Part shown: piece after piece, positions 22,054-34,850 of the stretch
Layout of the letters: every line of letters begins with the position of its first letter
How positions within the stretch are numbered: position 1 is the first letter of the stretch
Origin: Persicaria tinctoria
Taxonomy: Eukaryota > Streptophyta > Magnoliopsida > Caryophyllales > Polygonaceae
Assembly (NCBI GenBank): GCA_037127255.1
Contig: JBANSL010000002.1
Span: 11,824,001 to 11,888,000 of the forward strand
Direction of reading: 5' to 3'
Length of the DNA stretch: 64,000 bases
Made by a program: the position numbers and the translations under genes
The notes under the pieces: generated by a model
The model's database searches: none
What the model was told of the DNA's origin: nothing
Seen by the model: only the letters and a program-made list of their open reading frames with translations

Positions 22054-23606
22054 TGCCCGATCGATGATCAAAGATTCGATCTTGATTTCGAATCTCCTTA
22101 ATCGTACTGAAATTGAAGAAAACCGTTAGGTTAAATTAGGGGAATTAGTGTTCTTATTACACCTTTTGTATGTTACTTTCGATCGCTATCAAAATCAGTT
22201 CAATTGTGATCATATTCTTATGTCGCACTTTCAAAATTTATCAAAAAAGTATGGAATTTTTGAAATTTAATTAGGAATCTCTCTCCATCATCTGTGCGGC
22301 AGATCCTTTTGATTTTGGACAAAAAAAAACACTTTTAGTTGATTTTATGTCAAATAATTTGAAAAAACTGGCATGTTTGGTTTAAAGTGAGATGTATTAG
22401 TCAAATTTTATTCATTTTATTTACCAAACTCCATGTTAATTTGTAAATTGATTTTATTAACCATTGATATTTGATAAGTATAAGGTCGCGATCATCCCGA
22501 GCCTGAATTATTATTACCGAATCAAGCGAAAAATTAATTAATGTGTATTTTTCTTTTGGAATAAAAAAAATGAATATTCCATGTTTGAATTTGTAATGTC
22601 AGGTATGAAAAAAAAAAAAAAGGACTATTTATGGTTTATTTACATGTAATTTTCATTTATGTCTTGCTGAATAATTCCACGGAATCTTTGGTTGTGTGTA
22701 GGGGAGTTGTTTGGATTCCATTAATAATGGTTTTTTTGGGTCGATTAAATCTCATACTACCAATTAATAATTGCAGGGTGGAAATTTCATACCAATTACT
22801 CATTAGTCATTACTCATTTGATAAAGGAAGATTCAAGAACCAAAATTAAAGAGAGTATCAATTACTACTGTACCTTTTTTGGATTAGTTTATTACTAGTA
22901 TTAATCCCCTGTTTGAAAATATATTTTTTATATACAAAATATTAATTTTTTAAATATAATTTATTATTTATTATTAATATATATTAAATTACATTAAAAT
23001 ATATATTTTATATTTTTTGATTTTTTTTTAAAATATCAAAATTAAATTAAATATATTTTTCAACGGAGGGAGTAATTACTTTAAGTGAGTTAAGTCACAC
23101 AATTATTGTATGCGTGGGGGCCTTGCTAAATATGTGCAAAAATTAGACGAGCGAGGTGAGCGGGTTAAAGGCAGGTTAGTGGGTCATTATCATCAACAAA
23201 ATGATAAAAGCATGGGTCATTATCAATTTAGAAAAACCACATATTTGTATAATATATATATTTTTTTCATAATGTATAGTAACAAAAAAAAGATTCTATG
23301 AACATTACAAGGATTCCGGGTTCGACGAATTTGATTCGTTGCCTGTTTTGTTTTTTACACACGTTAATTATTCCTTCATCGATTTTTTATTTTTTACTTT
23401 TAATATTCACTATCGGTCTTTGGTTTAGTTATATACAAATATAATTTTTGGCCTATTATTCACAATAGAGATCTACATTTCTATGGGTTTCTTTATTTTG
23501 GGGAAAAAAAAATAGACGTGTAATGTTAAATATTTGTAGAGATTTTTTTTTGTGATATGTGTAATTTTAGATATTTTTTGAAAGACACCTCTAATACGAG
23601 GGTACG
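22054..23606. other. 3' flank of glutaredoxin and AT-rich spacer
   Basis: No further gene. A diverged Stowaway-like MITE is likely at 22904-23072 (left atcccctgtttgaaaatatat, right atatatttttcaacggaggg, both next to TA). Short frames at 22631-22849 and 23110-23301 have no motifs. Confidence 0.45.
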
Positions 23607-24690
23607 TTTTTTTTTTTTTTTTTGATAAGGTAAAAATTCGAGGTCGGAAAAATCTGAACCTCCAAGGCCGACAAGTCGGCAAACGGTATACCGTCTAAAC
23701 AAACAGATAATACAAAGATGATGCAGATACAAGCAACAACACTCTACAAAGGAGAAACAAGAAACAATCAGACCGAAACGAGATAGGGACATAGATTATT
23801 AGACGAAAGACGAAGCCAAGCACTCCCCAGAAGCAGCACTACAGCCCGCATGCCAGCGACCATAGGCGGAGCTAGGCGGGGGCAAGTGGGAGCATTCGCC
23901 CCCGCTTTCATCCGACAAATTACCTATATTTGTTCTACTCGTCGATAGCTTCGTTTTGATATATTATAAGCCTGAATCCGATAGCCGAGTAAAAAGTTAT
24001 GAACGTTTGAAAGTTAAACACAAATTAATTATTTCAAATGTCTTTTAATAAATCATGATGCTTTTATATTTTACTTAATTTGATATTTTGGTAATGTAAT
24101 TTAATCTAAGAGCTTCGAAACAAGAGGTTGTATTACTAAATTCGATAATTATATAAGAAATTATGCAAGTTTAAAGTTTGTATATCTTGTTACACGTTAT
24201 TGCATGATAAGAGAACAACAAGTTGCATATGACTTTGTGGGTTTCAAATGATATATTTTTAGACGAAAATAATGTTGTTATAGATTAAAACGACATCATC
24301 TTCATTTTAAAGAGAAAATAACTATATAACAACTAATTACATAGTTTTAAACTAACACCTCAATTTTGAATAAAAAACACCTCAATTTTGAATAAAAAAC
24401 GTTGTGTTTTGAACTAAAAATACCTTGTCTTGAACTAATATATATCACCGGTTAATGTAAAATATCATAGTTATGCTTCTCTAAACTATAGAAAAATCTA
24501 CCGAAGAATGAATTAACAATTTGTATAAAACTTTGCCCCCCCCCCCTTTCGATAAATTCCTGGCTCCGTCCCTGCCAGTGACACATCAGGATACGCCTAT
24601 AGGCAGTGAAGACAAACCTCCAAGGAAACAGTGAGACACCAATCGTCTGAATGGAACGCACCGGAGGCCCAAGCGAAAAAAAACAACCCG
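23607..24690 (-). mobile_element. Retroposed 3' LINE/SINE-like sequence (minus), split by a hAT
   Basis: On the minus strand it reads ttccttggaggtttgtcttcactgcc ... cggccttggaggttcag ... ctcgaatttttaccttatc and ends in a poly(A) (T-run at 23607-23623). The same order of words occurs at 25855-26320 and 47091-47530. The hAT at 23861-24574 interrupts it. No protein domain is evident, so this is the non-coding 3' part of a retroelement family. Confidence 0.65.
23861..24574. mobile_element. Degenerate hAT element nested in a retrosequence
   Basis: Ends CATAGGCGGAGCTAGGCGGG and TCCTGGCTCCGTCCCTG are imperfect inverted repeats of the CAGTGGCGGAGC class. The flanking 8-mers CCAGCGAC (23853-23860) and CCAGTGAC (24575-24582) form a TSD with one change. 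Removing it restores a continuous member of the retrosequence family. Confidence 0.75.
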
Positions 24691-25705
24691 CCCGGGATTT
24701 ATTCATTACATTTATAATATTTTAAGTTTTAACATTTAAATTATAATTCATTACATTTATAACATGAAATATTAGTTCTATTTTTTTTATATAAATTCAT
24801 ACTCATTACTAAAAATTAACAAAAAAATAATGCTTATAGAGTTTTTAGCTTTTAAGAAAAGAGATTATCAATTTATTACTCTATATTTCGAATCTCTTCT
24901 TAGACATCTAATAAAATTTATTATTTCATGAATAAATTAATATTGAAATTTTTTTAACTAATATTTATATTGATGTTTTTATTAACTTTTATTGTGGAAA
25001 ATCACATTTTAAAAATAGAAAAACTATTTTTTTTTAAATAATCAATATGTTAGTAATTAATTATCTTCATTTTTCATGATAAAATTTTATAAACCTAGCT
25101 ATTAATACAATGGTATAGAATATAAACATATTTAAAAAAAAAATCAATATAATTAAAATTATAATTGAAATAATTAAATGATACACACTCGTGTCGTGAT
25201 TATGGAGATCATACGGAGCAATGTGAACATTGATTGAGATGTTTAATTTAATTTGAATATTAAAATGAAAATTTAAAATGAATGGAATCTCCTATATATG
25301 TGGCTAATGGCTATGTTAGTCTTTGATGTTGAGCTGGTTTCGTTGCTGCTGCATCTTTCTTCTTGTCGGGTTGATTCCCTTTTTGGTGTATTTATATAAA
25401 AATAGAGAGAGGGAGAATTCCACTTTTAAACTACAATATAATAAAAAAGATCTACAAATGTGATTTATAAGTAAAATGGTACTGAAGTCCGTTAGTAGTT
25501 TAGCACATAAGTCAAATAAAATTTCATCCTAAAATTAAAAGTATTTCACTAATTTATATACTAATGTTGATTTATGAAATATGACCTTCTAACAATTTCC
25601 GAAACCTTATTCCATAAATTTCCCATAATTTAGAAAAATATCATCAATACTGTATATTAAACGATATTTTCACCATAAATTTCCCATGCTCTCTCTTTTC
25701 GATCT
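24691..25705. other. AT-rich spacer
   Basis: No gene, RNA or clear repeat end seen across this kilobase. Confidence 0.4.
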
Positions 25706-26430
25706 TTTTGATGCTGGAGAATGATGATGAATCTTGAAATTATTTTAACAAGATAATTGTCATCACTGTATATATATTGTAAATCAAATTAAAAGGATAT
25801 ACACACCCCTTCACATAATTAAAGGGTTCATAAGGATAAATTAAATAACCCCTCCTGGTAAAATAAAATTTTCCCAGTAGGGTTTGCGTAATTTCCGATT
25901 AGGTTTCGGGTGCGTTTGGCTCAGGTTTTGTGTGGCTCTACGTTTGGCATGACGGGACTTTCTTCTCCGTTTGATGGGGTTCTGGCAGTCAGAGTCGTGA
26001 TAGGCTGGGGTCGTGGTAGCACGTCTCCTTTCTCTAGAAGAATGGTTCCTTGGAGGTTCGTCTTCACTGCCCACAGGTGACTCCTAATGTATCGCTGACC
26101 TACGGTGCTGCTTCAGGGCTGTGCGTGGCTTCGTCTTTCATTTACACGTCCTCGTCTTGTTCGGTTTAGTTGCGTTTTGTTTCGCTTTTGTAGTAGTCCG
26201 ACCTGTTCTTTACACCTTCTTTGTATTTTATGTTTGTATTAGACGGATAATCGTCTGTCGACTTGTCAACCTTCGAAGTTCAGGTGTGTCTGATCTCGAA
26301 TTTTTTGATGTTTGAGAATGACGAATCTTGAAATTGTTTTAACAAGATAATTGTCATCACTATATGTAAATCAAATTAAAAGGATATACACAATACACAC
26401 CCCTTCACATAATTAAAGGGTTCATAATTT
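25706..26430 (+). mobile_element. Retrosequence flanked by ~125-bp direct repeats
   Basis: The core at about 25855-26305 matches the families at 23607 (minus) and 47091 (ggttccttggaggttcgtct, tcttcactgccca, tctgatctcgaatt). It is bracketed by two near-identical ~125-bp blocks (about 25706-25835 and 26306-26430) sharing aatcttgaaatt.ttttaac, aagataattgtcatcact and cccttcacataattaaaggg. Such a repeat is far longer than normal target duplications. Confidence 0.7.
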
Positions 26431-27020
26431 ATCTAATTTAATACCGTATTTGAATCAAGCATCTAGCTAGCTAGCTAGCTAGCCTAGAGGTATAATTGAT
26501 ACAGTAGTTGATGATCGTTTTACATTTGCAATCGTCATCATTTTCTATAATTAGTTAATAATTTTACAAATAATTTATTTCATTAATAGTTTCAATTTAA
26601 AATACGTTTTAAAATTTGTAAGAAATAGGTCAAACAACCTATAAATGATGGATTTTTTTCCCAAAAGGGCCAATTTTTTATTAATTTATTTTTAAAAAAA
26701 AAATCATTCACCAATGTCATGTCGCTTTTTCCCCTCATTTCACTTACTTTATTTGATTATCAATAATACATTCCTTGATTATTTCCTTTATTTAAAAAAA
26801 AAAAATTCCTTGGACAAAATATCAGTATTAAAATAATCCTTCAAATATTAAAAAGAGGAGAGAATCTCCCATTTTGAATCTAGCTTGTATTATAGTCTTG
26901 TAGAGCATATATTGTGCGAGGTTGTAGGGCATATTAAGTTATTAACCTATATATATCTATATATATAATTATGCAAATTTTAATTTGATCTAAAATGCTT
27001 ACTACTATATATTTTAGTTT
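26431..27020. other. AT-rich spacer
   Basis: No gene seen. A short (ctag)n microsatellite is present near 26461-26483. Confidence 0.4.
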
Positions 27021-27558
27021 GGCCAAATTGCATAAAACCACCCCCAATTTGCTCAAAACCACCTCTTCAATTAACACATAATTGCAGTAAACTATCCATT
27101 AAAACTCAAAAGTTTGGATTGAACCACCCATTCATCAAATGTAGTACCGTTTCAATTAAAAATGCAAAAAATGACAGCAATATCCTAATTAAAAACATCG
27201 AAATTTCTTTTGTATGACACTCAACAACACCCATCTCATTTTTTTTGCTCTTCTTTGCAATTCGATAGATTGATAGGGGTTGGACTGGTTTGTTAACCCC
27301 ATGATAGCCGTTGTGATTTGTGCACCTTCCTCTCATGTCGTTGTTTTGGTTCACCAAGCTACGTTTCCTAACTGATGACTTTGGATTCATTCCCGACTTT
27401 ACATTTTTTAATTGAAACGATATTAAATACTCTGTATAAGGATGGGTGGTTCCCTGCAACTTTTTAGGTTTTAATGGGTAGTTTACTGCAATTATGTATT
27501 TACAGAGTGATTTTCAGCAAATTGGGTTATTTAAGAGGTGATTTTCTGCAATTTGGCC
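27021..27558. mobile_element. Foldback MITE (TIR GGCCAAATTGCA)
   Basis: The left arm starts ggccaaattgcataaaaccac and the right arm ends gtgattttctgcaatttggcc. Inner arms (cacataattgcagtaaactatcc / gggtagtttactgcaattatg; gaaccacccatt / gggtggttcc) continue the fold. Non-coding. Flanking 9-mers do not match well, so superfamily assignment (MULE-like) is tentative. Confidence 0.65.
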
Positions 27559-28105
27559 TTCTGTTTTTCTAAGCTACCTAATGTATTCGTACGCATATTT
27601 AGAGTTACAGACTTAGAGGTGACCATGAGCCCTCGATTAAAAATAAATTTTAATATGCACATTCTTCTAATTGATAGCTCTGGTTTGAAATATAATAGGT
27701 TCAAATCTATCATTCAAGAAAAAAGTTATGATCGAATGGTTGAAAATAGAACATATTGAAATTATTTCACAGATCATTTACCAAGTCGGGATTTTTCAGC
27801 TGCGCGCAGTTATTGTTTATTAAACTTAATACCTTCATATTATAATTAAATCCGAGAATTTTAAATTAGTAGGATGTATAGGCTAGAAAATCTTATGATG
27901 AGATTTAAAATAAAACCAGATTCAATTTGAAGTATTTTTAAATATAAAATAAAAGGCAATAAATACAAAGTAAACGATATTTTATAATATAGTTTTCATC
28001 ATTCTTATAAATACTTATAAATACGAGGAAAAAATTAATCTTAACTTTTTTGAGAGGGAAGGAATATTAAATATTCAAATTAATTAATGAAATGTTAAAC
28101 TAATA
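27559..28105. other. AT-rich spacer
   Basis: No gene or repeat ends recognised. Confidence 0.4.
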
Positions 28106-28864
28106 GAGGGAATTTGGTAAAAAAACCATTTTAGCATATTTGGTTAGCTAGATAGGTCCATTAATTGTTTTTTTTAGTATGCTTAGCCCATTAATTGTTT
28201 TTTTAGCTTGCTTAGCCCTCTTGACCGGTCAACGGTCAACGTTGACCGGTCAACCCATTTTGATGCCAACTTTTTTTTTTTTTTTTTTTTGATGCCAACT
28301 TTTTTTTTTTTTTTTTTTTAGTGATGCCATATTTTACCATTTTGATGCCAACATTTTGTGGTGACAATTTTATATAATTGATGGCATAAGAGCTTAAAAC
28401 GTGGAATCAAAATATTGTTACCTTATTGTCACTTTTCTAATGAAATGATTGGATGACTTTTTTTTTAATGCCACTTTTTTAAAACATTGATGACATTTTT
28501 TGTGATGTCATATTTTACCGTTTTGATGCCAAAATTTTATTACATTTTATTTTCACTCTGATGCCACTTTTCTAATTAAATTATTGGATGACACTTTTTT
28601 TAAACTTTGATGACATTTTTTGTTTACTCTAATGTCACGTTGACCATTGATGCCATTTTGAAAAATTTGTATCACATTAAAGAAAAAAATGTCATCAAAA
28701 ATACTACTTTGAAAAAATATCATCAAAAATCTGGCATCACGGTAAAAAAAATATTATCAAAAAAATGACATAAAAAAGTGGCATCAAAGTGAAAATAAAA
28801 TATAGTAAAATTTTGGCATCAAAACGGTAAAATATGGCATCACTAAAAAAAAAAAAGTTGGCAT

Positions 28865-28905
<41 letters not shown>

Positions 28906-29076
28906 GGCATCAAAATGGGTTGGTCAACGGTCAACCGTTGACCGGTCAATGGTCAAACGGTTGACCATTGACCAACCCACCCAATTGGGAAGGGGCTAGG
29001 GCAAAACTAATTAAATTAACTAATGGCCTAGGTGACTAATTGAATATTAAAAAAAGGCCTAGTACCAAAATCGCCC
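28106..29076. mobile_element. MULE-like foldback element with W-box palindromes
   Basis: The 9-bp duplication AAACTAATA flanks the element (28097-28105 and 29077-29085), the Mutator signature. TIRs are imperfect (GAGGGAATTTGGTA / TACCAAAATCGCCC). Both inner arms hold clusters of TTGACC/GGTCAA (28221-28256 and 28918-28975, 12 cores in all), repeated gatgccaac/gttggcatc words, and long T or A runs (28269-28319 and 28867-28902). No transposase. Confidence 0.8.
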
Positions 29077-29172
29077 AAACTAATAAGTACAATTAAAATA
29101 AAGGAATCGGCCTGAAACTTTGGAAGCCAATCAAAATCCATTACTGAACCAAACGAATATGCTTTCTTAGTT

Positions 29173-32100
29173 TTTTGTTAATGTTTTTTTGAAACGGAAA
29201 AAATTTGACCATAGGGCTTAGCCCTATCAGCCAAGAGCATCCTTTCGGATGAGACTACGCAAAAGAGAATCATCAGGAGTCATTGGACCAAGTGAAGCAG
29301 AACCAAGTCGTGACAAGCGATCTGCCACTAGATTTGCTTCCCGGTAGACATGACGAATCTCGACCGAACAAAAGAAGCCCAGCGAGACTAGACTGTCTGA
29401 GACAATCATATCCGAGTCTCCAGTAGGCTTCCCCAAACCTTTTAAACACTTAATAATTGTTAGGTTATCTCCTTCTACAATCAATTTCGTAATTCCCAAT
29501 TTTTTTGCAGCGAGTATGTCATTCCATATCCCATGGCTTTCGCATCCACATACAGAATCGATTGGTGATGGTCCCCAGCCACAGTAGATAGGGGAACCCT
29601 TGAAGTCACGAATGATAAACCCAAAAGTGCCCTTATTACTAGAGGAGAGAGAGAGCCATCGAAGTTAAGTTTATGTGTATCCTGAGGAGGTGGTTCCCAT
29701 TTGGTTCTTTTTCTTTTTGAAATCAATCTGGGTTTTGAGTTGCTTGGTGTAGCTGTTATATTTTCTCTTGTATTTTCCTTTGCTTGTGAGGTTGTCCAGA
29801 TAAATTTTTGATCTTTTTTGAAAGCTAATATCTTTCTTATATCTGGGGTTATACTGTCGAAGTGCGTTTTGTTTCTAGAGAACCAGATGCCCCACCAGAC
29901 AAATGCTACGTCTTCAAATTTTACTTTTCCAATTGTGTTCTTGATATTCCAAATAGTTTCGTTGATCGGGTCTCCTTTATCAAAACAACCATGCATTTTC
30001 ATAAAGGATCATGGGTCATTTGCCATCAGAGTGCCCCTAGTAATGGGGCAGTCCCATAATAAGTGATATAAATCCTCATAGCATGAGTCGCAGTGAGGAC
30101 AATTTGTCGGGATCCCTAGCCTTCGAGATGCTAATCTGACCGTTGTTGGTACTGCATTTTTTAGGATCTTCCACATGAATGATTTTATTTTGGGTGGGGT
30201 ATTTAGGTCCCAAACCCAGCTTATATCCGATTTTGTGTGGTTTTTGTATTTATGTATCATATCAATTGCAGAGGTTGTTGTATACCAACCATTCTTACTC
30301 CATTTCCAATATAATCTGTCAACATGGATGTTCTCGGGTAATGGTATTGTGGTGATTTTCTCTATTAAGTCACTCGGTAATAAGCCTTGCAATTTCCCAA
30401 ATAATTTGTTCCGATCCCATCTTTTATTTTCTTTTATGAAGTATTGTATGTTTATTGACTCATCAATTTGTTGAGTATCTGGGATAAATGTTTTCAGGGG
30501 TGCTTGTCCCATCCAGAGGTCTCTCCAGAAATTTATCGCTGAACCATCCCCAATAGACCATTGGAGACCATTTTTTAATAGAGGTATTAATTTTATAAGT
30601 TGTGCCCATTGCCACGAGGATCCCCCACGCTTTTGATAATTCAGGATATTGCTTGTCTTGAGGTATTTTTCTTTTATTAGTTTAACCCACGGGCTATTAG
30701 GTTCCGCTAGTATTTTCCAGAGCAGTTTCATCTGCAATGCCTTATTCATATCCTCTGAGCAACGGAGACCAAGCCCACCATTTTCCTTTGTTTTACATAT
30801 TTCAAACCAACTGATGAGTGGTTTATGGTTAGGCCCTTTGTTCCAGAGGAATTGTCTATTGATTCTGTCCAGCTCTGAGTGGACAGATTTGGGTAACATA
30901 AAGCATTGCATTAAATGCAAAGGTTTTGCTGAAAGCGTAGACTTGATTAGAGTACACCTTCCAGCTTGTGAGAGACAGTTCGCCTTCCATTTATGCAGTT
31001 GAGTTTTGTTATTCATTATAAGGTCTTTGAAATCATCTTTTGTTACTCTTCCTTCAATGATCGGACATCCTAAGTAGCACCCTAAATTAGGGGTGTGTGC
31101 TATTTCTAATTCATTATGGATTAGATTTTTCTGTGTTGTCAAGACGTTTTTTGAAGTTTGGAATTGGGATTTATGTCGATTTACTCGTTGTCCTGATCGA
31201 CAAAGCAGTATACACCCTTAATGTTTTGTTGATTTGGTCACAACCAGTTTTTGTAGCTGACGCAAAGATAAGAATATCATCAGCGAAAGCTAGAAAAGGA
31301 ATCTTAGTTCCGTCTCTTGTTAGTCTTATTCCTAGATGGCTATGAGGTTTTTCAGATTCATTGTAAAGACCTCTAGCTAGGATTTCAGAAACAATTAGGA
31401 ATAGATAAGGTGATAAAGGGTCGCCCTGACGTAGACCCCTATCGGGGAAGAAAACATCAGTGGGTTCATTATTTACCAATACTGAGTATGTGACCGTGGT
31501 TATACATTCCTTGATCCAATCCGTGAACCTTTTGGAGAAACCTATTTTGAGCATAGTGGAAAGAAGAAAGTCCCACTCCACCATGTCAAAGGCCTTTTTC
31601 ATATCTAGCTTAACTGCCATCCAGCCGGTTTTTCCTTTTTTCTTAGAGAAGGAGTGAAAAATTTCATTTGCAATTAAAATGTTATCCTGTATAGATCTAC
31701 CAGAAGTAAAAGCACTCTGTAGGGGGTTGGTTATTTTAGGAATGATTTTTTTTAGTCTTGATGCTAATACTTTGGATATTACCTTATAAGTTGTTGAACA
31801 AAGGCTTATTGGTCTATAGTGTGATGTTGTTGTAGGATTGTCTGTTTTTGGTATTAAAGCGATAAACGTGTGGTTAGTTTGTTTCAGAATCCGTCCACTT
31901 AGGAAAAAGCTTTTTACAGCCTTGATTACAGAAGGTTCAACAATATGTCAATATTTTTTAAAGAATCCCGCAGGGAACCCATCAGGCCCTGGCGATTTGT
32001 CGTTTGCTAAACCAAATACCGCATTTTTAATTTCCGCGTTTGTGACTTGTCTTGTTAGCCAGTTATTATCTTCATTCGAAATTTCGTTTTCTATATAGGT

Positions 32101-32609
32101 TAATAAATTGCTAGGTATTTGTTGCCTCCTTTGAAGTGAATATCTTAGGCTGAAGTCATGTTTGATTAGTTTTCTTATTTCATCTTCGCTATTGATTGTT
32201 ATGCAAGCTGTAGTTTGGATCTGTTTTATTATATTTCTATTACGTCTTCCAGTTGCAATTTTGTGAAAATATTTTGTGTTTGCGTCTATGGATTTGACAT
32301 GTATTCTTTTGGCTCGTTGTCCCCAATATTTTTGTTGATAGGTTAAAAGTGAAGCATGCTTTACTGTGAGTCTTTTGATTTTTTTGTCTATATCATAGTT
32401 ATAAGCGTTACAGAGCGTGTTTTGCAGCTCCAAGAGTTGTGATTCAACTTGTTTTATTTGGCGGAAAACGTTTCCAAATGTTACCTTGCTCCAAAGCTTA
32501 CTTTTTCTTTTTACTTCTTGCAGTTTCTTTGTTAATTTAAACATTTGGGAACCCGGAGAGTCAAGTCTCCCAGCCGATCGTACAATGTTTTCACAGTCTG
32601 GTCTTTGTT
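29173..32609 (-). mobile_element. 5'-truncated LINE (L1-type) with target-site duplication
   Basis: The 17-bp duplication AATATGCTTTCTTAGTT flanks it (29156-29172 and 32610-32626), with an A-rich 3' end at the left. Reading the minus strand: a connector region (32544-31950), the RT core (31620-31171, LRQGDPLSPYLF, FADDILIFA), the thumb/zinc-binding region (31142-30009, with C-H-C-type PTNCPHCDSCYEDLYHLLWDCP), and RNase H (about 30002-29227, VEGDN, HVYREANLVADRLSRLG). The endonuclease domain is absent, lost by 5' truncation. The frame is broken by a stop near 31948 (TGA in KKY-stop-HIV), a stop near 30008, and frameshifts near 31170 and 29490. Dead but fairly recent. Confidence 0.93.
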
Positions 32610-32626
32610 AATATGCTTTCTTAGTT

Positions 32627-33925
32627 GAATACTTGAATGGCACCCTTAAATAGTACAGTACTGAATAGAACAATCAACAAACCCTAGTAATTATAAAATG
32701 TGTGTTGATGTCATAAGTTGATGGCTACAGTGAATCCTCATGTGAGTAGCTAGTGAAGGGGGTGGCCGGTGGGTGCCCATTTGCACCCCTAAAAGTTTGA
32801 TTAAGAAAGCTTAATCATGATTTATCACAAATGTGGCTCCTACTTATTGCTTTCTTTAATTCCTGGTTGCACCTTCACTGGTTGGCAGCTGCTTTCCTTG
32901 TCTCTCTATAATGCATACTTTTCACTGGTTGGAGGAAGGGGGAGTTAGAAGGTTCCATATTCGATTTATGTCTTCATCTATTTTATTTGGAGAAAATTTC
33001 AGGTTTGTCTTACTCCTTGTTAGTGGGTCCAGTCGGTCGGCACAAGACGATTTATCTGGTGAATGGCTCTTGTGGTTAAATCACCTGTCCGGAGCTTACC
33101 ATCAAATAAAAGAACATTTTTTTTAATCATACCCTTTTTTTTCTTCTAGTAATGTATGTTTATAGACACATATTAATAATTTTTTTAAAAAAGAGAAAAA
33201 TACTAAATTATTGGGTATAAAAATCATAGAGGCTAATACATTTAAAAAAAGTAAATCATTTTTATAAAGCAATTCTTTCTAAATTTGAAAATTTTAAAGC
33301 GTGTTTCTAAACGGCTCCAAATCACATGTCCTCAACCTTGCCACCCTCCTATACCCTAATACCCCTCACAAGTCTTAATTAAGAAAATAAAACAAAAAAA
33401 AAATAGATTAAAATATTAAAAAAATATTAAAATGGGATGGATTTTGTGAGAAGGGACATGAGAGGGGCACAAGCTGGGCTACAACCTCTAAGAATTGTGG
33501 CCAATCTCTCTCTCTCAATCATGATTTATCTCAAACCGTAGCCGAGTTAATTTTTCAAGTTTTCAAAACCATGACACGGAATGTTCTCATGGCTTTCAAA
33601 ATCATAGCAACTATCGTTCATTTGACGATATTTTAATAGTGTAGAAAGCAAATCATTAAAAAAAATCTTATTTGGGGGTTAAATTTTCCCTTGTATTGTT
33701 GGGGGGTTCCCCTAATATATAAGTTAGCATAAAGTTAGTTACTTAGTGCACAAGCACAAGCTTTGGAAAGAAAAAGTTCATAGGTCACTCAAATAGAATC
33801 ATGTTTGGTGGGATAATAATTAATAACTGGGTTGTATATACAAATGCACATAAATAATAAATTAAATAATTATAAATCGGATTAAAATTAGTTGTATTAA
33901 TTATCAGATCGTATACAAGAGAAAT
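32627..33925. other. Spacer with a dispersed repeat
   Basis: No gene recognised. 33305-33500 is a copy of the repeat family at 18655-19035 (ggctccaaatcacatgtcctc, tgtgagaagggacatgagagggg). The segment at 32920-33115 has a moderately GC-rich, tRNA-SINE-like look but no clear box pair. Confidence 0.4.
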
Positions 33926-34640
33926 AAACCCAACATATGACAAGTATTGTAACAAGCTGGTGGACTATTTGGTATTTTAGGAATGGTACCACCTTTCGAA
34001 ATCAGACGCCATCAGCGTCAAAAACTATTGAGAGTTTTTGTGACCAACAATTGGAATCTTGGAGAAAGGCGTGCTCTTTTGTGTGCACATCCGAAGTGCA
34101 TTGCCAGGAGTGTACCCAAATAACACAAAACCGTCAAGGAAAACAAACTGGAAAGCCAAAAGGAAAAAATGGAAAAAAACCTCCCCACAAGGAACTTAAA
34201 TTGAATTTTGATTGATCATCATTATTATCAGGGGTTAGTAGTGATGGTGTCATTATTCGTGACTGGCGTGGAAACCCCCTCCAGATAGCTACTATGAAAC
34301 TCGGGAATACTTTCCCCTTAATGGCTGAGACTCTAGCTCTCAGGCTAGACATTAGTGAAATCAATAAACTCAGAAAGGATATAATAATCGAAGGTTACTC
34401 GAAAATTATTATTGACTATCTACAAAACAAAACGAGATGTCCATGGGAAATTGAATTAATCATGTCAGACATACAATTCCTAATAAAAAGTATGAGAAAG
34501 GTGGTCTTTTCTCATGTTCCCCGAGCTGACAATAGAGTGGCTGACAAGGTTGCACACATTGGCCACTCTGCCATGAAGAGTAATCTTAACTTTAACCCAG
34601 ATCTTATGGATCTCATCCGTCTGGATGCACTTGGGTAGCT
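33926..34640 (+). pseudogene. LINE C-terminal (RNase H) fragment
   Basis: Forward frames 33937-34215 and 34294-34638 read WWTIWYFRNGTTFRNQ ... ELKLNFD-stop ... GVIIRDWRGNP ... ETLALRLDI ... IIEGYSKIIIDYLQ ... FSHVPRADNRVADKVAHIGHS. This is the typical tail of plant L1-type LINEs, with RNase H. The TGA after LNFD falls where NFDGS is expected, and catalytic VEGD/VESD is IEGY. A non-functional fragment; its TSD was not found. Confidence 0.82.
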
Positions 34641-34850
34641 TTTTGCCCAAATTCTTTCCTAATCAAAAATAAAATAAAATAGAATGAGTTTCTGTATCAA
34701 AACAAATTAGAAATGAAGAAATTAGACATAATACAATAAGTGATAACTTATAACTGAAATACTCTCTAAGTTTTTTTTCCTTCTTATTTTATTAAAAATT
34801 ACATCAATTTTAAAACAATCCAAAAGGTAAGGAGGCCCTCTTTAATTTAT

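Noticed and set aside
21507..22071. Long reverse-strand and alternate-frame openings over the glutaredoxin gene
   Set aside because: Third-position GC bias of the glutaredoxin exon creates them; only the + frame has the CCMC glutaredoxin pattern.
28737..28949. 70-codon frame with poly-Phe
   Set aside because: It comes from a long homopolymer tract in the MULE-like element.
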